A stretch of DNA of 12,155 nt. Origin: Oscillospiraceae bacterium (GTDB taxonomy: Bacteria; Bacillota_A; Clostridia; Saccharofermentanales; Saccharofermentanaceae). The DNA lies in the NCBI GenBank assembly GCA_902803365.1, contig CADCPU010000247.1, positions 1 to 12,155 on the forward strand, read 5' to 3'. This document shows, in pieces, positions 6,549-12,155 of this stretch; within the stretch, counting starts at the first letter, position 1; each line of letters begins with the position of its first letter. The translations under genes were made by a program, and so were the position numbers. The notes under the pieces are model-generated. The model ran no database searches. It saw only the letters and a list, made by a program, of their open reading frames with translations, and had not been told where the DNA came from.

Positions 6549-7685
6549 TTACCAAATCCTGTAATTTCCGGAGAGCGACAGCATCGCAAACATGTACAGG
6601 CAGTTGTCGTAATAGCGTCTCACTCCCTGTCTCATCGGCTGCTCCCAGAACCACTCGACCCAGCGGCGTGCGATCTCAAAATCACTGCTGTCCTTCGGGA
6701 TCGTCAGCGCACTCTGCGCCATCGTCGCAAGAAGTCCGAGCGGATGAAGGACGGGCCTGTCGATCGGCGTACCGTCTACTTCATAAGAGCATCTGCAAGC
6801 CTCAAGGCTCGTCTTGAAGAACTTCATCATGCGGAGCGGCGCACCGTTCTGACCCTTGTCGATACCGAACCACTCCGTATCAAGACCGATGTTAGCAGCC
6901 GTTCTGTATGCATCACTGAAAAACGAACCGAAGTAGCCCCATGGAAGTTCCTTCTTCATAGGGGAACCGTCAAACTCCGCGTACTCGCTGCAAAGACCCG
7001 TATTCGCGTCACATGCGACTGCGAGATATTCACGGCTTACGTCTGCCGCACGCTTCCAGAAAGCGCGGTCCTCTTCATCAGCCCACAGTGCGAAAAGATC
7101 ATAGAAGTGCGGGAGATGGTAGGACGGATCCGTAAACGGGCTTCCGGGAACGAACAGGATCTGAGCATTGTCGCGGTTCCACATCGGGAATCCTTCTCTG
7201 CCGTTCTCACCCTTGTGGACGCACGCTCTTAAGATAGCCTTCGCTTCGCTCTCGTAATCGAAAATGCCCTCGCCGTTACCCCATCTGTGTGCAGCAAAGA
7301 AAAGTGCCATCGCGAAGAACTCCTCACCATCCGGAGCAGGTCCAAAAGCGTTCTTTGTACCGTCAAGTCCGCAGGACCATGCAAAGTATCCCTCGTTCTC
7401 GCCCTCGCTCATGTACATATATGTCTTCGCCCACTTCCAGATGCGGTCAAACTGCTCCTTCATATCAAGCTGAACGCACATCATCATGCCGTAAGACATA
7501 CCCTCTGTTCTCGCATCGATGTTACCCGTATCTACGAGATAACCGGTGTTGTCAGGTCCGTCGTGGTAGATGCGCTCTTCTTCATCAAAGAAAAAGATCC
7601 TGATCGCTTCGTCAAGTCTCGCCTTGATCTCTTCGTCGGACTTGCCGATCTCCTTAAAGATATTTCTGTATATCTGTTTGGTCAT
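6549..7685 (-). CDS. GH8 reducing-end xylose-releasing exo-oligoxylanase (Rex)
   Basis: This is a 378-aa glycoside hydrolase of family 8, close along its whole length to Bacillus halodurans Rex (EC 3.2.1.156), which cuts xylose from the reducing end of xylo-oligosaccharides. Shared stretches include DTGNIDARTEGMSYGMMM, GYFAWSC.DGTKN, FGPAPDGEEFFA, DPSYHLPHFYDLFALWA and RRYYDNCLYMFAML. Predicted residues: general acid E61, D119 in PAPDG, and base D258 in FFSDAYR, matching E70, D128 and D263 of the Bacillus enzyme. It has no signal peptide, so it acts in the cytoplasm on imported oligosaccharides. GGAGG (7694-7698) lies 8 bp before the ATG. No transporter or xylose gene adjoins it, which is somewhat unusual. 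The upstream MFS gene has no clear terminator, so read-through is possible. Confidence 0.93.
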   Translation of the reverse strand: MTKQIYRNIFKEIGKSDEEIKARLDEAIRIFFFDEEERIYHDGPDNTGYLVDTGNIDARTEGMSYGMMMCVQLDMKEQFDRIWKWAKTYMYMSEGENEGYFAWSCGLDGTKNAFGPAPDGEEFFAMALFFAAHRWGNGEGIFDYESEAKAILRACVHKGENGREGFPMWNRDNAQILFVPGSPFTDPSYHLPHFYDLFALWADEEDRAFWKRAADVSREYLAVACDANTGLCSEYAEFDGSPMKKELPWGYFGSFFSDAYRTAANIGLDTEWFGIDKGQNGAPLRMMKFFKTSLEACRCSYEVDGTPIDRPVLHPLGLLATMAQSALTIPKDSSDFEIARRWVEWFWEQPMRQGVRRYYDNCLYMFAMLSLSGNYRIW

Positions 7686-7721
7686 GGTAATGGCCTCCGT
7701 TCACTGTGCATTTTGAATGAT

Positions 7722-7773
7722 TTTATCAGTATGTTCTTTATCGTCGTATCAAAGATCCTATCAATCTGATAAA
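7722..7773. promoter_or_regulatory. Inverted repeat in the exo-oligoxylanase promoter region
   Basis: TTTATCAG (7722-7729) and CTGATAAA (7766-7773) are perfect 8-bp inverted copies, 36 bp apart, in the 127-bp gap upstream of the gene. Between them lie weak minus-strand promoter-like words (TTGATA at 7764-7759; TAAAAT at 7725-7720). A second short repeat AAATTG-N6-CAATTT lies at 7771-7788. These may be regulator sites, but no single promoter can be chosen with confidence. Confidence 0.3.
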
Positions 7774-7812
7774 TTGCTCATTCAATTTTACAAAACTTGC
7801 GAACGCTTGTCA

Positions 7813-9075
7813 TCACACTTCTTGCGCTTCTTTTGCCGTCTGCCTTTTGTTTTCAAGATCGCGAACGTCCTTGAAGCTGTAGAGCACGAATGCCGAAATA
7901 GCAAGAAGCGCCCCCGATGCCATTATTACCGCAGCGGCTCCCCTGCCTACTCCCATATTGTTGATCTCACCGATCTTATCTGCAAGCACTCCGAAAGCAG
8001 CATATGCGACCACATAACCTATCTGCGTGATAAATCCGATAAGTCCCCAGGCTCTTCCCTGAAGCTCAGGTGCAATATTCGTTCTTGTCAGATAATCCAG
8101 GCTGTTGTTTGCAAAGCTCAGCACGAAGAAGAATATAAATCCGAACGTGCAGATGACGATTATGTTTTCGATAACGCCCGTGCCGATCATCGCTATACCT
8201 GCGATACCGAGTGCGATGCTGAGCACCTTAACAAAGTTCTTCTTGATGCCTCTTATGCCAAGATATATACCCGACACGAGCATGCCCGATGCACAGACCG
8301 TCTCAGCGACACCAAGTACCGAACTGGTCGAGAAAGCAAGCACCATCGGCTCAACAAGGATCTGGATCGCACCGATAAAGCATGTCATGATCGAAGAAAC
8401 GACCATAAGGATTATTACGCCGCGCTTCTCGGTGACTGCTTTCCAGCCGACCTTGAAGCTCTCCAAAAAAGTCTCCTTGTTCTCATCCGTCTTGGTCTCG
8501 ATACCGCGCTTGACGACAGCCGTTGTCGCAACTGTCAGGAAGAATGTGCAGATATCGATCATGAGCAGGATCTTAACATCGCCTACCGCAAGGATCAGTC
8601 CCGCGATAACAGGTGATACCAGATATCTCGCGCTGCCTGCAAGGCTGACCATACCGCTCGCCTTTGAATACTCTTCCTTGGTCAGAAGGTCCGTGACCGT
8701 CGCTCTATAAGACGGTTCGAGTAACGATGAGAATACCGAACTGATGAAAACACCTATGCAGATCTGCGTCAGGCTCGCGCCTCCCGTGAGCATACATACG
8801 AGGATGTATATGACGCCAAGAGCCGAAAGTCCGTCACCGAGCATCATCAAGAGCCTTCTGTCATATCTGTCTGCGAGAACGCCTGCAGGAACATTGAGAA
8901 GGAGTGTCGGCAGGAATGCCAGAAGTGTTACGAGCGCCATGCCCGATGCGCTTCCCGTCTCGTTAAATACATAGACACCCAAGCCGAAGCTCGTGAGTCC
9001 GCCTCCTATAGCTGATACCAATTCACCTGCCCACAATAGCAGGAATTTATTGAAATTCGTTTTTTGCTTTGTCAT
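7813..9075 (-). CDS. MFS drug-efflux-type transporter
   Basis: This 420-aa protein has about twelve hydrophobic segments and the major-facilitator motif A between helices 2 and 3 (GVLADRYDRRLLM, 65-77). Overall wording (ELVSAIGGGLTSFGLGVYVF near the N terminus, SLLEPSYRATVTDLL) matches the MefA-like proton-driven exporter group (MFS_3). It sits in the cytoplasmic membrane and probably exports a drug-like compound; the substrate is unknown. ATG 9075 is chosen because GAAGGAAGGGA lies just upstream; a TTG seven codons earlier overlaps that site. The start is 25 bp after the stop of the TetR gene, so both form one operon and the repressor likely controls the pump. Confidence 0.92.
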   Translation of the reverse strand: MTKQKTNFNKFLLLWAGELVSAIGGGLTSFGLGVYVFNETGSASGMALVTLLAFLPTLLLNVPAGVLADRYDRRLLMMLGDGLSALGVIYILVCMLTGGASLTQICIGVFISSVFSSLLEPSYRATVTDLLTKEEYSKASGMVSLAGSARYLVSPVIAGLILAVGDVKILLMIDICTFFLTVATTAVVKRGIETKTDENKETFLESFKVGWKAVTEKRGVIILMVVSSIMTCFIGAIQILVEPMVLAFSTSSVLGVAETVCASGMLVSGIYLGIRGIKKNFVKVLSIALGIAGIAMIGTGVIENIIVICTFGFIFFFVLSFANNSLDYLTRTNIAPELQGRAWGLIGFITQIGYVVAYAAFGVLADKIGEINNMGVGRGAAAVIMASGALLAISAFVLYSFKDVRDLENKRQTAKEAQEV

Positions 9076-9100
9076 GCTCTGTCCCTTCCTTCTCAATATC

Positions 9101-9712
9101 TCACATACCGAAGACCTTCATGAGCGGTGCCATAAGGCTTCCTTCTTTTGCACCGAGGATCCTCTCGGTATGGTAAATAAATGCAGTTATCTTCTGCGGA
9201 TCATTTCCGTCCTGTTCAAATACTTCATTCGTATAGACTATGATCATCTCCGCTGCATCATCCGGATACTTTGTATCGAAAAGTCCTTCTTCGATACCTT
9301 CCTTGATCAGGTCCGCAATGATCGGAACGATCCTCTCGATACTAAGCTGTTGTGCCTTCTGGTGAAAGAGTGCATTCTGCGGTCTGTGGATGACGTTTAA
9401 TACTTCCTGCCCGATATCGCTGTCGACATTCATCGAGAGAACAACTGCGGTAACGCGCTCAAGAAGCGGGATGCTCTTGTCCTTGGCGATCAGCGCAGCC
9501 TTCGCAGTCATCTGCTCAGTGATCCTCATGATCGTCGCATCAAGGATCTCCTCTTTTGATGCGAAGTGATGGTAGAGCGTACCGCGCGCGATACCTATTA
9601 CCTTGATGATGTCGTTCGTGCTCGTGTTGTCGTAGCCGTTCTTTACGAAAAGCTGCTCCGCCACGTCGAGTATCTCGTTCTTACGTTCTTCGGCTGTCTT
9701 GGTTACGCGCAT
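9101..9712 (-). CDS. TetR-family repressor of the MFS pump operon
   Basis: This is a 203-aa regulator. The DNA-binding domain spans residues 10-56, with STNDIIKVIGIARGTLYHHF at 31-50 as the recognition region. The rest is an all-helical ligand domain without a known signature. ATG 9712 is preferred over longer upstream starts because AGGAGG lies about 6 bp before it and the family domain begins a few residues later. The longer reading would include the promoter and operator. It is the first gene of an operon with the MFS transporter. A perfect 19-bp palindrome at the transcription start suggests autorepression. It is not closely similar to the other TetR in this window. Confidence 0.93.
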   Translation of the reverse strand: MRVTKTAEERKNEILDVAEQLFVKNGYDNTSTNDIIKVIGIARGTLYHHFASKEEILDATIMRITEQMTAKAALIAKDKSIPLLERVTAVVLSMNVDSDIGQEVLNVIHRPQNALFHQKAQQLSIERIVPIIADLIKEGIEEGLFDTKYPDDAAEMIIVYTNEVFEQDGNDPQKITAFIYHTERILGAKEGSLMAPLMKVFGM

Positions 9713-9746
9713 GTTTGCCTCCTGATCTATGCTTCTTTTCTTGCGT

Positions 9747-9765
9747 GACCGACAGGCTGTCGGTC
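9747..9765. promoter_or_regulatory. Perfect 19-bp palindromic operator
   Basis: GACCGACAGGCTGTCGGTC has 9-bp arms around one central base. It begins about 6 bp after the -10 box of the tetR-MFS promoter, covering roughly +1 to +19. Position, size and symmetry are those of a TetR-family operator. The GACCGAC half site is a recurrent word in operators of this family. Binding by the co-encoded repressor is inferred. Confidence 0.75.
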
Positions 9766-9771
9766 GATTAA

Positions 9772-9800
9772 AGTATACGGCCCTGTCCCGGGTTTGTAAA
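9772..9800 (-). promoter_or_regulatory. Promoter of the tetR-MFS operon
   Basis: On the minus strand, TTTACA (9800-9795) and TATACT (9777-9772) are separated by 17 bp. Each is one base off consensus at optimal spacing. Transcription would begin within the 19-bp palindrome. Confidence 0.75.
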
Positions 9801-9814
9801 GAGGCGCTTGACCG

Positions 9815-9856
9815 ATTACAGTTTGAAAGTGCAAAAATGCCGTTTTCAACTGTAAT
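9815..9856. repeat. 42-bp palindromic repeat, copy U1
   Basis: The left arm ATTACAGTT(T)GAAA pairs with the right arm TTTTCAACTGTAAT around a core GCAAAAATGCCG. Total length is 42 bp. It is preceded by ACCG; copy U2 is preceded by GCCG. A 32-bp gap separates it from U2. Confidence 0.8.
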
Positions 9857-9888
9857 TTCAGGCTCGTTGACCAACTTCGCAAGGGCCG

Positions 9889-9930
9889 ATTACAGTTTAA
9901 AATGAAGAAAACCGCTTTTTAAACTGTAAT
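9889..9930. repeat. 42-bp palindromic repeat, copy U2
   Basis: Perfect 14-bp arms (ATTACAGTTTAAAA and its complement) surround a 14-base core containing GAAGAAAACCGC. It has the most regular pairing of the five copies. It shares the GAAGAAAAMCG core with U3. Confidence 0.85.
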
Positions 9931-9952
9931 TTTCTTTGCCATGGACGACATT

Positions 9953-9994
9953 TGTACCGTTGAAAATGAAGAAAAACGTTTCGCAGACTGTAAT
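9953..9994. repeat. 42-bp palindromic repeat, copy U3 (left arm degenerate)
   Basis: The right end GACTGTAAT and core ATGAAGAAAAACG match the other copies. The left arm TGTACCGTTGAAAA has drifted from ATTACAGTTGAAAA. The length is again 42 bp. It is followed after 6 bp by the 16-bp palindrome, the same arrangement as at the left end of the window. Confidence 0.65.
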
Positions 9995-10000
9995 TTGTAT

Positions 10001-10016
10001 TTTTCGAGCTCGAAAA
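10001..10016. repeat. Perfect 16-bp palindrome between repeats U3 and U4
   Basis: TTTTCGAGCTCGAAAA is fully self-complementary. It lies 6 bp after U3 and 9 bp before U4. The near-identical element at 46-61 also adjoins a 42-bp repeat at 6 bp. It may be a protein-binding site or the centre of a larger symmetric structure. Confidence 0.7.
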
Positions 10017-10025
10017 CAGACAAAA

Positions 10026-10067
10026 ATTACAGTTGAAAACGCTGAAAATGGCATTTCAAACTGTAAT
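10026..10067. repeat. 42-bp palindromic repeat, copy U4
   Basis: ATTACAGTTGAAAA pairs with ATTTCAAACTGTAAT around a core CGCTGAAAATGGC. It is 42 bp long and ends 10 bp before the terminator hairpin of the protease gene. Together with the palindrome at 10001-10016 it closely resembles the minus-strand reading of 61 back to 1. Confidence 0.8.
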
Positions 10068-10071
10068 GCAA

Positions 10072-10107
10072 AGAAAAGGGACCACCCCGGTTTCCCGAGG
10101 CGGCCCC
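10072..10107 (-). terminator. Strong Rho-independent terminator of the subtilase gene
   Basis: On the minus strand a 13-pair G+C-rich stem (with three G:T pairs) closes on a GAAA tetraloop and runs into TTTTCT. It lies 39 bp after the protease stop codon. A smaller hairpin (GCTGTT-AA-AACAGC, 10123-10136) lies between the stop and this terminator. Confidence 0.9.
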
Positions 10108-10146
10108 TTCGCGGACTCAAGTGCTGTTAAAACAGCAGCGGAAACA

Positions 10147-11913
10147 TCAATGTGAATATCTGTTCCAGAAGTAGTTCTGAGACTTAAAGTCATCAGTCTT
10201 GAGAGTAGGATACAGTGTCTTGATCTCGCTTTGGACAGCTGAGGTCGTAAAGAACTTGCGGAGCATCAGGACGCGGCTGTTGGAATTCAGATATGTCTGG
10301 TAGGTCTTAAGTTCGGTAGAACTCGGAGCGCGTCCGAGGACTGCACCGAAGACACCTTTGATAAAATCAGTATCGGACTTCTTGTTGTATGTGACCCAGA
10401 AATTGGAAGTGTTCAGTTCCTTATCGAGGAAGGCTGCGATCGTGACTTCACCCGAGAGGAGCTTTTCCAGATAAGGGTTATTCTTGCCGCCGTTAGGAAT
10501 GTTAGAAGCAACGTTGACCAGGAGCTTCACGACGTCATTCGTATCGACTGCTTTTTCGTTGATCTGAGGGAGCGATGCGGAAGAGGAAGTCTCGCTCATA
10601 AGGTAACCCGGGAATTTACTCTTAACTACACTTCGTACAGCTGAGTAGCAATTGATGCAGCCGTAGCCGGTGTAGATATCGACGCCCGTAGCGCCTACAT
10701 CATCAGCCGTGGAACGAACGATGTTGTATGCCTGAGAACCTGTCATGGACGGATCGATCGAGATAAGGAGCGCTACGCATCCTGCGACCATCGGTGCGGA
10801 TAAAGATGTACCTGATACGATCCTGGTTCCGTAGTTGCTGTCCTTGGTAAGGATCTGCGTGCCGGGAGCTGAGATGTCTACCTTGGCGTAAGAGGACGAG
10901 GATGCACGGACGAGCTTGCCTGATGAGTTGACCGTGAGATTTCCGACGGAGATCGCCTTGGAGCAGCAGGCAGGATAGTTCTTGACTGAAGCGCCGTCGT
11001 TACCTGCAGAGCAGATACAGATGGAGCCTTTGGACGTTGCCGTGTTGACTGCCTCTTCGAGCGATTTCTGATAACTCGGACAGCCGAGACTGATACTTAT
11101 TACCTTACAGTCGATATCTGATGCGTATACGATGGCAGCTGCAAGTGATGATGCAAATACGTTCGTCTTGGTTACATCCGTTCCGCTCATCTTGACTTCA
11201 TCAAGGCCGAGGCAGACCAGATCGCAGAGATTATTATTCGGACCGCATGCGATTCCCGCAATGCCGTTGCCGTCCTTCGGGTTAGCTGCGATGACGCTCG
11301 CACAATAGTTGGAGTGTTCGCACTTCGGAGCTGACCAATCAATGTACTTCTTTTCGCCCTGCTTGAAATGGCGGGCATATGTGAGGTTGGTCGAAGATAC
11401 GATGTCGGGATCAAAATAGTTGCAGTAACCGTCGATAACTGCAACGCGTGTGCGGTAAAGCTTCGGGAGCTTACTCATCTGAGTCCATGCGTCCTGCGTG
11501 CGGATCGCATCATGGAACCACTGGTACGGATTAAGAGTGTCGAAGCTTCCGCCTGCGGCAGAAGTATCGAGGATGCCGTCTGCTTCTACGTAGTTGACAT
11601 CAGGCAGATCCGAAAGATCGGAGATAGCCTCGTCGACAGTAAATCCTTCGTCAAGATCGACGCGGTAGACTGAAGAAGATGTCGTGCCGTAAAGGTAGAC
11701 CGCACCGGATGAGTAAGATCCGATCGAATCGATATCGAAATCCGGGGTGACTGACATGATGACGTGATCATCTGCGAATCTTGCTGTAGTCTCTACAGCG
11801 GCATCAGCTGTTTTCGAGGTGCTCGAAAAAGACACCGGCCCAACAGATGCACTTCCAAAAAGCATTGTTGAGGACAGCGCGGCTGATGCAAAAATACCAA
11901 GTACTTTTTGCAT
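10147..11913 (-). CDS. Secreted subtilisin-like serine protease (peptidase S8) with C-terminal extension
   Basis: This is a 588-aa preproprotein. Residues 1 to about 38 form a signal peptide (hydrophobic core, TADAA near the end). Residues about 48-113 resemble an inhibitor-type propeptide. The catalytic domain (about 130-430) has D161 in VAVIDG, H200 in CEHSNYCAS, oxyanion N305 in SAGNDG and S370 in SGTSLSAPMVAG. Around the histidine the usual HGTHVAG reads HSNYCAS, an unusual variant, though the catalytic residue is kept. Fifteen cysteines fall between 164 and 422, which is many for a secreted bacterial subtilase. Residues about 515-565 (VFGAVLGRAPSSTELKTYQTYL) recall DUF4214-type domains, weakly. 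AAGGAAGG (11920-11927) lies 6 bp before the ATG. It probably degrades extracellular protein; specificity is unknown. Confidence 0.9.
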   Translation of the reverse strand: MQKVLGIFASAALSSTMLFGSASVGPVSFSSTSKTADAAVETTARFADDHVIMSVTPDFDIDSIGSYSSGAVYLYGTTSSSVYRVDLDEGFTVDEAISDLSDLPDVNYVEADGILDTSAAGGSFDTLNPYQWFHDAIRTQDAWTQMSKLPKLYRTRVAVIDGYCNYFDPDIVSSTNLTYARHFKQGEKKYIDWSAPKCEHSNYCASVIAANPKDGNGIAGIACGPNNNLCDLVCLGLDEVKMSGTDVTKTNVFASSLAAAIVYASDIDCKVISISLGCPSYQKSLEEAVNTATSKGSICICSAGNDGASVKNYPACCSKAISVGNLTVNSSGKLVRASSSSYAKVDISAPGTQILTKDSNYGTRIVSGTSLSAPMVAGCVALLISIDPSMTGSQAYNIVRSTADDVGATGVDIYTGYGCINCYSAVRSVVKSKFPGYLMSETSSSASLPQINEKAVDTNDVVKLLVNVASNIPNGGKNNPYLEKLLSGEVTIAAFLDKELNTSNFWVTYNKKSDTDFIKGVFGAVLGRAPSSTELKTYQTYLNSNSRVLMLRKFFTTSAVQSEIKTLYPTLKTDDFKSQNYFWNRYSH

Positions 11914-12115
11914 AAAATACCTTCCTTGAAAATAAACATATTACAAACCACAATAAAACTTAGAATAAGTGACTTGGTGATTATATATCAATCAGGCCGC
12001 AACATAGTTCGTCAAATGCCCGCCGATCGGAAGTTATTTCGGTTTATATGACAAATTAAGCGGATAAATACGTTATGTTATAATCTTCTTCTAAAAAGCG
12101 ATAAGGGAGAAGAAC
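11914..12115. promoter_or_regulatory. Divergent promoter region, protease and HAD-like gene
   Basis: A TATAAT reads on the minus strand at 11985-11980 with no convincing -35, leaving a leader of about 60 nt for the protease. On the plus strand an extended -10, TGTTATAAT (12076-12084), precedes the HAD-like gene by about 30 bp; its -35 is weak. No strong inverted repeat or RNA structure was recognised here. Confidence 0.45.
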
Positions 12116-12155
12116 ATGATCATACTTACAGATGCAGACGGAGTTTTGGAAGACC
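12116..12155 (+). CDS. HAD-like protein, N-terminal fragment (cut by window end)
   Basis: Thirteen codons are visible, reading MIILTDADGVLED. The hydrophobic strand followed by DADGVL matches motif I (DxDGxL/T) of haloacid-dehalogenase-type phosphatases, where the first aspartate is the nucleophile. AAGGGAGAAG (12103-12112) is a ribosome binding site and an extended -10 lies upstream. The fragment is too short to name a subfamily; a 5'-nucleotidase or other phosphatase is possible. Confidence 0.55.
   Translation, partial: MIILTDADGVLED

Noticed and set aside
7717..8616. 299-codon plus-strand open frame
   Set aside because: It is antisense to the MFS transporter gene, has no plausible ribosome binding site or family features, and is rich in charged and Cys residues typical of shadow frames.
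9713..9874. 54-codon N-terminal extension of the second TetR
   Set aside because: It would translate the promoter, the operator and a 42-bp repeat. AGGAGG before 9712 marks the start.
9815..10067. CRISPR array
   Set aside because: The units are about 42 bp with gaps of 22-32 bp, but each is itself a diverged palindrome, the copies differ at many positions, and no cas gene is present.
10540..10580. Dockerin-like segment in the protease C-terminal region (VDTNDVVKLL)
   Set aside because: There is only a single short resemblance. There is no paired calcium-loop repeat of the D-x-N-x-D type and no linker followed by a second copy.

Overview
The window looks like chromosomal DNA from a Clostridia-type member of the Bacillota, possibly a gut or rumen fibre degrader. 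That placement is an inference. It rests on AGGAGG-type ribosome binding sites, strong hairpin-plus-T terminators, roughly 45-50% GC, a GH8 exo-oligoxylanase very close to Bacillus-type Rex, and a drug/peptide exporter of the large duplicated FtsX type common in these bacteria.

Layout, left to right. (1) 1-120: a truncated copy of a 42-bp palindromic repeat, a 16-bp near-palindrome and a terminator-like hairpin. (2) 121-4164: a divergent regulator/exporter module. A TetR-family repressor is on the minus strand. On the plus strand is a two-gene ABC exporter operon (ATPase, then an 826-aa FtsX-type permease, overlapping by one base). The 232-bp control region between them holds three operator-like inverted repeats. 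(3) 4169-4192: a hairpin terminator shared by the converging ABC and amidase operons. (4) 4191-6402, minus strand: a YhhQ/VUT-family membrane protein (queuosine-precursor transporter family) followed one base later by an amidase-signature hydrolase. A good promoter and a leader that can fold like a preQ1-I riboswitch lie upstream. (5) 6549-7685, minus: GH8 reducing-end xylose-releasing exo-oligoxylanase with its own terminator. (6) 7813-9712, minus: a second TetR repressor and an MFS efflux pump in one operon, behind a sigma-A-type promoter with a perfect 19-bp palindromic operator at the start site. (7) 9713-10146: a 434-bp gene-free stretch holding that promoter, four further copies of the 42-bp palindromic repeat, a perfect 16-bp palindrome and a strong terminator. 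(8) 10147-11913, minus: a secreted subtilase (S8) with propeptide, many cysteines and a C-terminal extension. (9) 12116-end, plus: the first codons of a HAD-like protein.

The genes form separate small units: two independent TetR-controlled export systems, a probable queuosine-precursor uptake operon, one intracellular xylo-oligosaccharide enzyme and one secreted protease. No phage, IS, CRISPR, tRNA or rRNA was seen. The least ordinary content is non-coding: the 42-bp palindrome family with its 16-bp partner palindrome, and the candidate riboswitch.
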